A DNA stretch of 64,000 nucleotides. Source: Tyto alba (lineage: Eukaryota > Chordata > Aves > Strigiformes > Tytonidae). Each line of letters starts with the position of its first letter. The first letter of the stretch is position 1. The translations under genes and the position numbers were made by a program. The notes beneath the pieces are model-generated. The model saw nothing but the letters and a program-made list of their open reading frames with translations. It was not told where the DNA came from and searched no databases. Positions 52,207-64,000 of the stretch are shown here, piece by piece. Location of the stretch: assembly GCF_018691265.1 (NCBI RefSeq), contig NW_024881272.1, positions 20,945,323 through 21,009,322 of the forward strand, read 5' to 3'.

Positions 52207-53890
52207 ATATCAACTTGCCTGCATGAGCTACCACAGCTGTCATGATTCATGATGATTTGAGAATTAAACAATCTTTTCTTTCAGAGTTCTGTAATTCAAG
52301 AAAGGAAGCGAGTGTCTTTTTAAGATGCAGCACACAATTAGAGGTGATATGACAGAAAACACAGTAAGATCTGTAGAAAGTAAGATTTAAAGAACTTAAT
52401 AACCTAAAAACTGGAATATGAGTTAAACAAAAAAAAAATCAACGTATTGATTTCTACATCATATTTACAAGAGCTAGTGTTGTGAAATATGAATTATAGC
52501 CTCCTATGCCAGTATAAACCCTGAGCCCCGATGGGATTGATCCTAATGAGAACAAGTGGGTCAACGCTGCTAGCTTCATTCAGTCATTTCCTAATCAGGA
52601 TGATAGGTTTATATTGTGTCTGCCTCATGGGAGGAGCTCTCACTTATACCTGTCTCAGTCTTTCCTGGCCACAGCACCCAGGTAGGTGGCAGTGCAGACA
52701 TTAAAGCTCTTCTAGGGCCCCTGCACTACATACCTACCTTAGGGTGGAGCAAATTCTGAATAACAATTACAGATGATCAAGTTACTGTAGATCAGCCCAA
52801 CTTTCATTAAGACAGGAATCTCTCTTAGGACAAGCCAGCATTAAATGGGACTGATTTGGCATGGACTTAACAGGCAGATTCATGAGTTGGCAATTTCTGT
52901 TTTCTTCTCTGCCTCATGGGGTTTGCAGTGCCTGGGTAGGGAGGTGGTTTCCCCCTGCCTCTGGGGAATGCCGCCTGCCTGCAAGCCTCACCCAGCTGCT
53001 CCTGAAAAGAGCAGCCCCTTTACCCGCCCTTCCCAGTGACAAACACCTCTATGAATGTGGAGTCAGGGCAAAACAATGGCAAGTGACAGTGACTGAACTG
53101 TATAAACATGTTGACAACTGATTAAACAAAAATAAAACAAGACTCAAATAGCTCTTCTGCATAATTCCCGATTTGCATAACCAAAAGGGTGGCAAGACTC
53201 CAGCCACCATTCGTTTCCTGCAGCAGGCAGAATAATTCAGTTTGGAGCACTCCTTTGCCAACAGGAATTTCAAAACTCTGCAGGGCACAAGAGGGCCTTG
53301 GCAACTGCTCAGCCTTGCAGCCAGCCACCAAGGTGGCAAAGCCTCCTGCCATGGTCACAGAGGGGCAGCAGGGTTTTGTTGAAGCTGTTCCTCAGCAGGC
53401 TCACAGGGGCACAAGCCAGCTAAAGGCCACAACAACAGGCAGCCGAGACACCACATATTACAGATCTGAACAGGAGACAAACTGCAGTGCACCAACCGTG
53501 GTCAGCACTTCATCTATGAAATTACCTCAGCTAAAGGAATAAGGCATCCCAAGGCGTAATAAAGCAAAAAACGGATGTCTCTTGCTAGACAAAACTCAGT
53601 GAACCACTAACCTTGAGCAGAGAGGTTATTGAGATTAGATAATACTATACTGTGGTCTCTAAAGCATCTCTAAATTTTGGACAATAATTGCCAGCTCTGT
53701 TCTGGCAAAAACAAACAAAACCAGAGAGTATTTAATCATTCTGCCTCCATTATGTACTGGGCTGGGCTGTGCTTCTCCATGGTCTTTAGCATCTTCCACA
53801 CTCTTTAGTGAAATCTTACATGTAACTGCACATCTAACCACAGGGAGCTTTGCTTTAGTAAGGGTTTGGCTCTTACAACACTGACAATGT

Positions 53891-53956
53891 TGGTTTGTTT
53901 TTTTGTTGTGGGGTTTATTTTGTTTAGTTTTGGTTTTCTTTTTTTTTTTTTTTTTT
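53891..53956 (-). repeat. T/G tract ending in T18
   Basis: ttggtttg, T runs, gttgtggggtttattttg, gttttggttttc, then T18. Composition is almost only T and G. It lies inside the longest non-microsatellite minus-strand open frame and explains that frame's lysine run. Confidence 0.85.
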
Positions 53957-54531
53957 AACATTGCAATTTCCAAATGATCTGATACAGAAACTAATGTTCC
54001 TTGAACAATGACAAACCAATGCCAGCAAGGCAAATATTGTGGCATTACCACGGCTGGAAGAAACTCTTGCTGTGAAGCTAGGAGTGTCACAGGCTGCTTA
54101 TAAAGCAATCTGGTTGCATCTATGCAGAGATCAGTCTGATGATTATTTGAAAGCAGAATTTCAACTTTATTTACATATAGGTCCAAATAAGCTCAGGTGA
54201 AATATGACCGTTTTTCAAGGCATGCAGACGCATGCACTGTTTGGCCAAGACTTCTTTGAAGCTGCTTGAAACTGTTAAGGAAACTCAGTCTAATAGAACT
54301 ATTATTAGATTGGTGATCCCATTTCCTATAAGGTAGTTGGAAAACATTCCTGCTAATACAGTAGAACATTTCAGATCCACAAAATAAGTCTAGAACACGC
54401 CAGTTCCTGCTATTTCTACCATGGCCACTACAGTAGAAGAGTTCTGAAAAGTCACAACAACATAACTGTCTTAACTGTATCCTGTTCTCATTAATCCAGT
54501 TCTCCTGGACAATAAATGATGGATTTTATTA

Positions 54532-54554
54532 TTTTTTTTTTTTTTTTTTTTTTT
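54532..54554 (-). repeat. T23 homopolymer
   Basis: Twenty-three consecutive T bases, preceded by an A/T-rich stretch and followed by gtgctcag. No element recognised. Confidence 0.9.
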
Positions 54555-55109
54555 GTGCTCAGAAAGGACCGTGCTTTTGTGCAGATTTTCAAGATCTCTT
54601 TTATGTGAAGAAAAGGGACCTAAGTTGAGTTTTCTTCTTCAGCTAGAGGCAATCTGTAGTAGTATTCCTCTCCTTTTAGCTTTCTAAGAGGTGAGATGAC
54701 AGCCTTGAAAAGAGATTGTCCCCTGTCACATGCCTACTGCACTGAAGCCAGATACTGTACAAAGTTAAAAATAGCATTGGACTATCTGTACAGGCCATTT
54801 TACTTTCAGGTTTCTGTTTTTTAAGGATTTCTACTAAAATTTAGGATCAAGTCAGTTGTATTCAAAGTGTCCAGGTTTGTTGACCCTTGTTTTCTACAGT
54901 GACTTATTTTCTTCTTTCCCCTGTAGACACACTCCTCTAACTCTTGCACCCCAGTCTCCAGTGCTTAACTGTTGTCACAAAGGGCTGTCTATCCCCACTC
55001 CTTGTGCAGCGAGTTCCACTAAACCGACCCTGGATTTGTATAGTGGAATATTTCCCCATTCTCCTTTCCCCCAAAGATCTTAACACAGTTTACACTGCAT
55101 CTTCCCTGA

Positions 55110-55154
55110 CTATACTGTCAGCATTATCAGGTTGTCTATACTGTCAGCATTATC
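55110..55154. repeat. 26 bp tandem duplication, about 1.7 copies
   Basis: ctatactgtcagcattatc occurs at 55110-55128 and again at 55136-55154, giving a 26-base period. Confidence 0.9.
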
Positions 55155-56121
55155 CCCTCAAAACACCCATGACCCTGGTACTTTCCTTATTTCCCTTGGC
55201 TACTAATTTCGGAGGAAGGATCCCTTGCAGGAAATCACTTTTTTTGTTTGTTATCATACCTCAGCTGTCCTACACGAAGAGCTTGGACTTCCTTGGAAGC
55301 TGGAAACACAGACGTGCCTATGGCTTTTGTGCATCTGCACAGATATCACACGTTCCTCCAGGTCAGCAGGGGTCCCACCACATGCAAGGAAGGGTACTAA
55401 CAGCATAGGAAACAGCATTTGGCTGCCTGTGTGCCCACTGTGGATCTCCTCATTCACTGGGTTGGTCTCCCATCCCTTGCTGCTGCTACCACAATTTGTC
55501 AAAAGAAATGCCCTCTAGGATTGCAAACTGCCCTCCCCATCTCCTGATAAATCTTGAAAGCTTCCAGGTCCCCAGAGAATGTTTTTGCCCCACCTCTATG
55601 GTTTGGTGTCAATTCTTAGTCCAGCTGAGAAAATGAATGTCAGAGCCTCTGAAATAATTCAAATAAACCTATGAGATAATGAGTGCTGACTCACAATTAG
55701 GGTAATGAAGTTGCTTCCATGAGAACCATGAAATATATCCAAGATTTCCTGTTTAAAATTAGCATAGATGACCAGAATTTCCAATGGGAGAGAAAGACAA
55801 GCTGATGATCTGAAAGAATTGAGGAAAATTATTTAAATTCAAGTATCAAAATAGAACTCCACCAAGTGTTTTTATCAGTGGTCCATCAGTTTTTGTAGGA
55901 CAGCCACTAACAATGAAAGAAGAGCCTGAGCTAAGATATAAAGCAAAACATAGTTATATTAACACTGGATGTTACACATCAATGTGTGTAAGCACGTGCA
56001 TGTGCATTCACATACAAGCTCCAATGCAATAAAGTCCTGCATTTATCATACCTATCCAGTGATGAGGTTTTTTCCAGATTTCTTAGGTAAGTGCACATTA
56101 TCAGTGCCTGTGCTGACATTT

Positions 56122-56165
56122 TGGTGGTGTTTTTTTATTTTTGTTTTGTTTTGTTTTGTTTTTTA
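56122..56165 (-). repeat. T/G tract with (TTTTG)n
   Basis: tggtggtg, T7, then attttt followed by about four gtttt units ending near 56165. Confidence 0.85.
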
Positions 56166-56854
56166 ACATTGAATTAGCATAAAAACTTTGGAGCCCTGCT
56201 TTATTATCCAAATGCGGAAAAGAAGCTGACAGATCTCCAACTGCCAAACAAGTATGACCAATATATATTATTAGATTTCCATGTTCTTTCAAAAGCAGAA
56301 TTAGAGGAAAATTACTTAGATTTGAGAAAAAAAAAATCTCTAAAGCCATGAAAATATGTTTGTTTATTGTGGAGCAAAGTAAATATCTAATTTGGACTGG
56401 AAATAGCAAATATACTATTTCTTTATTTCCGAAAAAAATATCAGAGGTGAGAAAGTAAAATAATTAGAAATTCTTGATTTGCTAAGAAATACCTCTTCTA
56501 TCATATAGACACCAACTTATTTTCTCTGTTTACACATCCACAAGCACTTATACCAGTTTTGGATCTTACTTTGGCTGAATAAGATATATGATCTATAATA
56601 TAATTTGTTGTGGCTTGACATCTCACATAGATGAATTCTTTGATCTACATTTGATCTAACCCTGGAACAAATTATTGAAAGTTACTGCTGACTTTGATAT
56701 TCTGCCTTTGTATCTTCACCAAAGCTAGCTCTGGCTTAAAGCTATTCATATAATGCTGTTGGATAATGTGATAGATTGTACATGAATTCAGCCTATAATA
56801 ATTTTGGCAGCAGTAATGACAAAAAGAGACTGTCCAGATCCTGGACTAGTAATG

Positions 56855-56856
<2 letters not shown>

Positions 56857-56882
<26 letters not shown>
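56857..56882 (-). repeat. T26 homopolymer
   Basis: Twenty-six consecutive T bases following aatggc. It produces a lysine-rich minus-strand frame end that is not a gene. Confidence 0.9.
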
Positions 56883-56887
<5 letters not shown>

Positions 56888-58007
56888 CAACTGGTATCCA
56901 GTGTTCATTTTCTTGCTGCTAAAATAGCCATGGAATAAATCACACAAAGCTGAAGTCTGGTTGTATCTGTAGCAGTACGCACTTACTGACTGGAGAGAAA
57001 AATCTGAATCCAAATACACTCTAGTCCCATTAGTCAAACTCTCAATAAAGTAGTAAAATGCTGCTACAGTTTTGTTGATAACGTAAGTAATACTGTATTA
57101 ATAAAATGTCTTAGTATTAACTATTTAACTAGAAACTGAAGATACAGATCCCAATATGTTATTTCTTACAGCTGACAAGACAAGCACAAAGGCTTTGGGC
57201 CATCTTTGAGCTGCACCTTTCCAGAGAGTCAGCCCGGTGAGAAAGAAGGGAAGGTGACTTTGCAAGACATGTCTTACAAAAGGCTGTTCGTATTTTCCTA
57301 GTGAAGAGCTAAATTAGCCTATTTAAATTTACAGCAATTCCTGAGAATCTTAAAATGAACTTCCCACACCTCTGTGGCCAATGTATCATTACAAACACCC
57401 ATCGCACCATTAGTCCCGGACTAAGATATGTGACAGTACATCTTTTGTCCCACTCCAATACTGCTTTACACTGCGAACACCAGGCAGGGTTTTGTTTGCA
57501 TAAGAACACTTTTATAAAGACAGGAAGAAATAAAATAGCCAGCTCGCCAAAGAGACTATTTCCTTGTAAGGAACAGTCCACACATAAGGCACAATTTGAA
57601 CTGCTTGAGTGAAGATATCAGAATATTCATCATATGTAAAATTAAATTTAACCAAATAACAGCATAAAAAACAAAATTGTGAATCCTTTCATTTGTAGGG
57701 CAAACAAGATAAATCTGAAAAATGCCATTTGGTGAAACCATACCTTCCTAATCCATCCAGAACAAATACAGTCACAGCAGACAGTGGAAGGAATAGAAAA
57801 TACATGGCCTTTTTCTTCCAGATGTCTCAGAGGAAAAAATAATGAGGCACAGGAAGACAGATTTATGTTGTTTCATGAAAACGGTGTTCGCTTTCTGCCT
57901 CTCTTAAATTTGCTTCACTTCTAAGAACAAGAAAAAAAGTCACCGAAGAGTTGACAAAAGGCTGCTCACCAGATAGACAACATTAATCAACCAACTGGGG
58001 ACAGGAC

Positions 58008-58112
58008 TGGATTTCAAGGAACCTAGTTTTACTCCAGCCATGTGCTAGTTATTTCACCTCACCATGCCTCAGTTTCCTTGACTATAAAGTAGAATTAAGT
58101 CTTAGAAAGCCA
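58008..58112 (+). repeat. MIR-like SINE relic
   Basis: ctggatttcaaggaacctag, ccatgtgctag, atttcacctcaccatgcctc, agtttccttgactataaagt aligns by eye with the MIR core 'ctgggttcgaatcc..gct...cttactagctgtgtgacc...cttaacctctctgtgcctcagtttcctcatctgtaaaatg'. The tgcctcagtttcc block is conserved exactly. Orientation is plus. Confidence 0.6.
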
Positions 58113-61100
58113 TTTCATGTCCAGGAAATGTAAAATGGTATTATATTAATGTTACAAGTGGAGAAAAGTCAGCAAGTTTTGACCCGTTAGTACAAGCCTT
58201 CAGAAAAAAAAAAAGGACAATAGTATGTTTATTTGAAAATGGCTGATTTGTATCTTTAACATCCCACTAAAAACACAGAAGCAAAGCCTGATTTTGATAC
58301 ATGTGTGATATTACAATCCCTTGTTGCTGATAGTACTTTTTAATGTTAAGAGCCTGTTGGCTCACTTATGTTTCCTCTGGGTGCATTCCCATATTCTTCT
58401 CCTCTTTGGGAGGCAGGCGCTTGTTGCTGCTCAGATATGTATCCCACATCTTGTAATCATTAATGTACTCGGGGGGAAAGGAGGGGGCAAGAGGACATTG
58501 TTTCAAAGTATGTTTCTGCCCAATTCATTTTGGCTTAATTTGCAGACCAAAGCAGACCTCTATCGAAGCACGTCCTTCCTCAGTCATTTATCATGCTTGC
58601 CCTTCCCCACTGCTGAGTCAAGATACTAAGCAGTAATAATGCAGCCTTGGATAGATCAGTAATTTCTGTACTCATTCTAATTTTGTTTAGATTTGGAAAC
58701 TTTCTTAATTCTTACAAGCATCAGTAGATTGACAACATGAAGGTAACTAGAATTATTCAGCTTCTGCTTTGCATGGTAGGTAAGTGTACAGAAAGAATAT
58801 GCCACTATTGTCTTTCAAGAGCAGGCAAGAATCTAACTCAAAGTTTCCCAGTATGGGGGAGGGGTAATAAAAGAACAAAAAGAATTGCCATCCCTAGGAT
58901 GATGGGATAGAATTAGTGCCAGCCAGTCCGGCCCTGGTAAGGGTAACGGTTAAAAGTAGCTGTTTTCCCACACCCCCCAGCCCACTTCTTCAGTGACAAG
59001 TCTGGTTTTCAAGGACTCTGGGACAGTCAAAATAGCAGCAAGGCCTTGGCTAATTTTGCTGCCTCTGGCAATCCTCTGCCCTAAGCAACTGCCTACTTTG
59101 ACTTCATGGCTCTGGCCCTAGGAATAACTACATTTGGAAGGGCTAGGAATGTGGCTGGTTAATTTTCAAGGCTGGTGCTCAAATACATGATGGGAAAGCT
59201 TCAGAGAAGTGTAGGGCTACCAGAACTAAGGCACTCAACCAGACAGACCTTTTGGTGTCTCACAGTGCAGAGTTATGAGCGCAGCTCATGTGCTAATTTT
59301 ATTAATCTGCTCCCTGCCTCCCCCCACCCGCCTTACTCTGTTTACTCTTGGTGACATGTATACCTTGTAAACAGCTGCATCCCTCTCATTAGGCAAAAAG
59401 ATTGATATTTTCAAGCTTATTGCTAAACAAAGAAATTATACTTGCAAGAAGACCAACTCTCCCCTCCCTCCAAAACCAATGCACTGTGTAGGTTTACTGT
59501 AAAAGTTCTTGTTGAACTGGGCCTCTGTGCTCTTGTTTGCCAATAAATAGGCTTGTTTTTCTTTCCCTTGTATGATGTGCTTACCCCAGTAACATGAAAT
59601 ATAATCAATAAATAAACCAGAGGGAAAAATTACAGTCCTTTAAATTAAACCAGAAATATTTTGCTGATTGCTTATACACTGTGCACTGTGTCATAGAAAA
59701 CAGGCAACTATCTTCAGAACATGTCTATTCTGAATATGTAGTTATTAAAACTGATTTTATTTGCCTGCACATTTTACTATCTGAGTGAATTTTAAAGTGA
59801 CTGACAATCGATTCTTACATTTTAACCCAGCAGGTCTTTGGAAACTATAGCTGCATGCTTCCCATAAAATGTCTTGAATATTTTTCCATAAGGAAGACCT
59901 AATGTTTCTGATAAAAATCACAGCAATTATAAAGACAACAGGTTTACATTTCTCCAAATATGATCTGAACTCCTGATAATTTGAGGAATCTCCCTCTCTA
60001 TATTTGTGTTCACACAGCTTGTGCCAGTTCCTTGCTGTGTACAGAAACTTGCTAGTGTTGGACTGTGTTTATTCCAAACTCAGAGTGACAAAAAGCAATA
60101 GCTTTGTGGAATTGCACTACTACCTTTTTTAGCTGCTCCCAATACAAAACACTAGCTGGAACTGTGTGGTACCACTAACACAGCAGGCAGCTGCCCAACC
60201 CCCTTTTCTTTCTGCTGTTATGTTACACCTATCTGTATATCATCAAGTCTTTTTGGACTTGTAGAAGATTCATGACAGACTATGTTTCTTGGCTTTAACA
60301 GTTAGTTTCCTTTCCAGAATATACAGCTGCTTTAGACATACTTTTATTACTGACATCATGAGAATACATCTCTACTACGTTTAAATTTGGGTGTTAACCT
60401 GATTCCGCTTCTTCCATATGTGGGTGATGTGAGACACTAAGAAAGCAAATTAAGAAGCTGTTACCTGCTTGAACCATTTCCCTCTGCCCTTTCACAGGGG
60501 AAGTGATAATCGTCTGAAACAGTAGGGAGCCTCTAGCCAGGATAGTTTTCCAGAAATCTGAGTTTCCATGTATTTGAATCATATTGACTTTGCATTTTAT
60601 TACATGAATAAAATACTACCAGGCACAAAAATAATGCCCCTTGAACTTTACTTGAATCTCATTTGGACATGCTAATAAGCAAGTTTTTAGAAGTAACCAT
60701 TAACAATTGTAGGTTCTTGCCAAGATCTGTCTCATCAGGTCTAAATAACAGGTATTTTCAAATGTCAAACAAGCAAGACATAGGGTGGTCCCTATTAATC
60801 AGAGCACATTTAAAACTATTACTGTTGCTCCCCATGAACTTCTTGCACTATGAGAGTTTCTGAAAAATGGTAGGAAATAAGCAGTATCTTATATAAATCC
60901 ACATTCTACTGAGCTAATCCAGATGAGGACTCAGACATTCAAACACAAGACCCTGGTGTTCTCAATGAGCCATACGGGAAGGTTTATTTAGTTTATTTCC
61001 ATTCAACACTCTCTCCACACAGACTGTTTCTGAGGATCCCACTACATTTGCCTAGACTGCTAAGTTGGAATTTGATTTAGTTCCCAGAAAGGGCCTTTTT

Positions 61101-62707
61101 TGTATTTTTTTACATATCGTAACTAGAAGAGTCCAACCTGTATATTCCCCAGACCACACGATTTATGGGATCAAGCCTGGATCAGCCAGTGGAAGACCAA
61201 ACTCCCACTTTCTTGCAAGGGAAGACTCATTCCGCACAATCAGAATTTATTAAAAGAAGGTATTTTTCTTACTGTCTTTTGGAGAGATACTCCATGAACA
61301 TTAAAGTCACAGGCAATCAACTGTTTACAGATAAACAAAGCTTTTTCTAAGGCCATGATTTGACAACATGAAATGCTCAGCAGCAAAAATGGTTTAAATT
61401 TTATGTCATCCTTTTATTAACCTTTCCCTTCCCCAGCTCTCCGTTGTAAGAAAATTCTGTCAAAAAAATCTAGATAAGTTCCCAGCTTCAATTCCCTTAT
61501 GCTGATACTGGTAAAGCTGAGAGGAAACTGCAGAAGTATAAACAGAGAGCAAGGAATAGCTAGAAACTGTTTACGCTGGTATTGACTGCAAAAATTTCAT
61601 ATTAAAGTACAGCCTAAATTTAACTTCTTATCCTGACTTTAATCTGAGCCAGCCACCCTTCTTGTGTCTGCAAAATTACTCAGGAAATGTCTAAGATTAA
61701 ATTTACTCCCACATAATTCTCAAACTCTCTAGTTCTCCCTGGGACAGAAGACCTGTAAGAGTAGCCCTTATGACAATGCCTTTACATTTCTTTCTACAGT
61801 AAATTGGGGCAGTGAGAGGTACCAGGAGTATATGAAAATAAGAAAGACTGTTTAAAAGGAAAGCAAATTCTTCCCATACAACCAAAATTAATCAGCAAGT
61901 ACTTTTTTAAGACTTGGAATAATTCTGATCTGCCCTGCATTAATACTCAGAATTTTCCTTTTACATGTACCACCTTGCCTGATGAATACTCGATTCCTCA
62001 AACTCAGCCAAAAATTTCAATAATTCATCAATTTGTTTCCATGAATTTGTGGGGAGGAAAAGAATTTCATAGCAAAGTATAATATGAAATATTAATACCA
62101 AATATTAGTATTGTGATGAAAATAGCTTGTTGTTTGAAGATTGATCTTATGTTCCCTTATACACAACATAGGCTTTTTATGGTGGGGTAGCTAAGGACTG
62201 TGGAGTAACACAGATGTATAGAGGGTTAGAAGCTAGCAGGATCCCCAAATCAAAATGGATTATGGTAGAACTAAATGGTTTTGGTTCACAAGCTATTAGC
62301 TGTAATATAATTCAAGAATAAACTGAGCTAGTGCTAGCTGTGCTATGACACAGCATTTCTTTACCAAGAAAAGACTAGTTGGAACCCAGTTTGGATTTAA
62401 ACAAATTGAAATTTGTACCCATTTGAGATCTTGTCACAGAGCCAAAGAACATGTCAGAGAGCAGCATGCAATCTTGGAGGTGTTACAGTCAGCCGGTATT
62501 GATTACAAGAGACAAGATAGCTCATCATACATTTTAATGGAAAACATGGGAGTCACAGTTCAAAGAAGTATGTTTGAAAGGATAATATTAGATAATTCGT
62601 CCTAGCTATAATTAGTGTACTGAATTTCAGTTAAATCTGCTTCCTCACCAGTTAGGCAACTCTCCTCTTTTTCCTTGCTGTGCTTGCCCCTCCCCGCTCC
62701 CCCCAGT

Positions 62708-62754
62708 AAAAAAAAAAAAAAAAAAAAAAACAAAACAAAAAAAAACAAAAACCA
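62708..62754 (+). repeat. A23 plus A/C-only tract
   Basis: A23 at 62708-62730 is followed by caaaacaaaaaaaaacaaaaacc. Immediately upstream is a C/T-rich stretch (cttgcccctccccgctcccc). No retrocopy features visible. Confidence 0.9.
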
Positions 62755-64000
62755 CAGAAGAATTCCTGTATATCTAAATAGCCAAATCCTGCAGCTTTAG
62801 AAGACCTTCATTGTTTCATCCTCCTTTGTATTACAAACTCAAAGGCAGTACTAATAAAAAGAAATCAAACAAGATGATGCTATCTGTTCCCCACTGGACT
62901 TCGAAGTACTTCAACTCAACCAGACCCACATCACATTTCTGGGCAAGGCATCTCAAGTAACAGACTCCTTCAGGGAGGACAGAATAAGTCTTCTGTTGCA
63001 AATTTACCTCCTGCTTATTTAATGCAGATTGCTAAACCCAAATATGCCACTTTTTGGAATGTGGGATTAGTTCTGAAATGCCACTCTAATATAGATAATT
63101 CTTTCTTGCCTCCTTGAGGGTTTATCTGCCAGGATAGACACTTTGTTAACATAAAGTTGGTCTTCTGGCATTTGTGAATGGAAGCTGGTGAAAATAGATG
63201 AGACTGGGTTGCAGAAGAACCCTAGGGGAGCAAAGTATTATTGGATGGCATGTGAAAATTCAAATTGATGCCAAATCATTTTCAGCATATGAAAAGAAAA
63301 TCCAGAGCCATATGTATGAACTCCAGTTCTCTAGAACTATCAAACTACTGTTTTAGCTGTTTCCTTTACATGTACTATGAATCCTCAATTCCCTTACCCC
63401 CAAGAGAAACTAGGCAGTACAAATCCAGAGATAATGACTGAAGTCAGCATGCAATGTGCTGATAAATTGGATCAGGGCTACTGTCATGGCTTAGATTTTA
63501 TCACCATCAATTAAGCAAGTAGGTAGAAGCATATAGATCTAAAATACAATAGCAATCATATTGATGTCTGCCAAATAAGGACTGTTTACTCAGATATTGA
63601 AACATATTGCCCTTATTTGAGTATTGAAATATTCATAATGTGTTGGTTTACCTTTGGGTTGACTTTGTGGTAAGACCTGAGATTTTTTCCATGAAAATAA
63701 AATCATTTTGCTATAATAATTTGACTATATGATGATACTGTCCTGACACTCAAATGCCAGCTATTTAGAAATGAAACAGTATTAAAATACTGCATGTATT
63801 TTTCCTGTATCCATGAACAGATCCTTAAAGCCAACAGTTATTTACAAAGGCAAAATAACAGCACATTAATTAGTTCTGGAAGCTATCTATTTTAATAACT
63901 GTACTGAATATCATATTATGTTGTATTAGAAATATACTTTCTGCATGGTTAGAAATAGGCTATTAAGTGATTTATTTGTAAAAAATCTGGTAGCTAGGAC

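Larger units (their letters stand above)
52207..55518. other. Less AT-rich segment with overlapping short frames; no gene assigned
   Basis: Parts of this segment, notably 52.88-53.5 kb and 54.9-55.5 kb, are visibly richer in G and C. They carry frames on both strands: 117 codons plus at 53189-53542, 96 codons minus at 53049-53339, 154 codons plus at 54944-55408 and 175 codons minus at 53659-54186. None shows a domain, signal peptide or repeat I recognise, and the minus 175-codon frame is bridged by a homopolymer. It may be an unrecognised old element or simply GC-richer noncoding DNA. Confidence 0.4.
55519..64000. other. No gene seen; AT-rich unique sequence
   Basis: Besides the tracts and the MIR-like relic at 58.0 kb, only short frames occur. 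An 86-codon plus frame at 62345-62605 has an unbiased-looking composition with no homopolymer, but no family match and no evident coding context. G runs at 58471-58488 are too few for a quadruplex call. Confidence 0.5.

Noticed and set aside
53659..54186. 175-codon minus-strand frame
   Set aside because: A T/G tract with T18 crosses it and yields a lysine/threonine/asparagine run. No domain is recognised and composition is not protein-like on both sides.
54944..55408. 154-codon plus-strand frame
   Set aside because: Contains a 26 bp (frame-shifting) tandem duplication, overlaps two other long frames in the same region and matches no family I know.
1..64000. CRISPR arrays, bacterial operons, phage or plasmid features
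   Set aside because: No regularly spaced direct repeats, dense stops, AT-rich eukaryotic simple repeats and an LTR; the window is clearly vertebrate noncoding DNA.

Overview
The window reads as vertebrate nuclear DNA, most likely from a bird. It is AT-rich with no CpG island that I can see, and stop codons are dense in all six frames. The strongest clade marker is a TG...CA-bounded solo long terminal repeat at 43553-44114. It strongly resembles an ERVL-type LTR family that I know, from memory, to be widespread in neoavian birds. The otherwise low density of interspersed repeats fits a bird as well. I found no protein-coding exon, rRNA, tRNA or known microRNA that I could defend. The window is best described as a gene desert or part of a very long intron, and it has no bacterial-style operons or CRISPR.

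Layout: 1-8.5 kb is AT-rich unique sequence with T homopolymers and an A/C-only tract at 7.9 kb. An ancient-repeat relic lies at 8.56 kb and possibly another at 9.3 kb. A 40-base A homopolymer sits at 14.4 kb. At 16.0-16.15 kb there is an inverted repeat that looks like a worn palindromic element. The most striking low-complexity object is a ~450 bp purine microsatellite at 24.64-25.09 kb: a 195 bp uninterrupted (GGAA)n core flanked on both sides by (GGCAGGAA)n. Near 25.8-28.1 kb are a short repeat relic, a probable MIR-like SINE relic, a very strong G-quadruplex/i-motif tract at 27.92 kb and another old-repeat relic. From 32.2 to 33.7 kb there is a G-rich purine tract and three more relic fragments. 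The solo LTR is at 43.6-44.1 kb. The 52.5-55.5 kb segment is less AT-rich and has more overlapping short reading frames, but none is recognisable. A second MIR-like relic is at 58.0 kb, and the last kilobases end with an A23 plus A/C tract.

Nothing here works together as a gene system. Candidate functions are limited to possible cis-regulatory or DNA-structural roles (GGAA repeat, G-quadruplexes, LTR promoter). No convincing undescribed biological system is visible. The observations most worth checking are the GGAA microsatellite architecture, the cluster of ancient amniote-type repeat relics, and a recurring class of A/C-only tracts.
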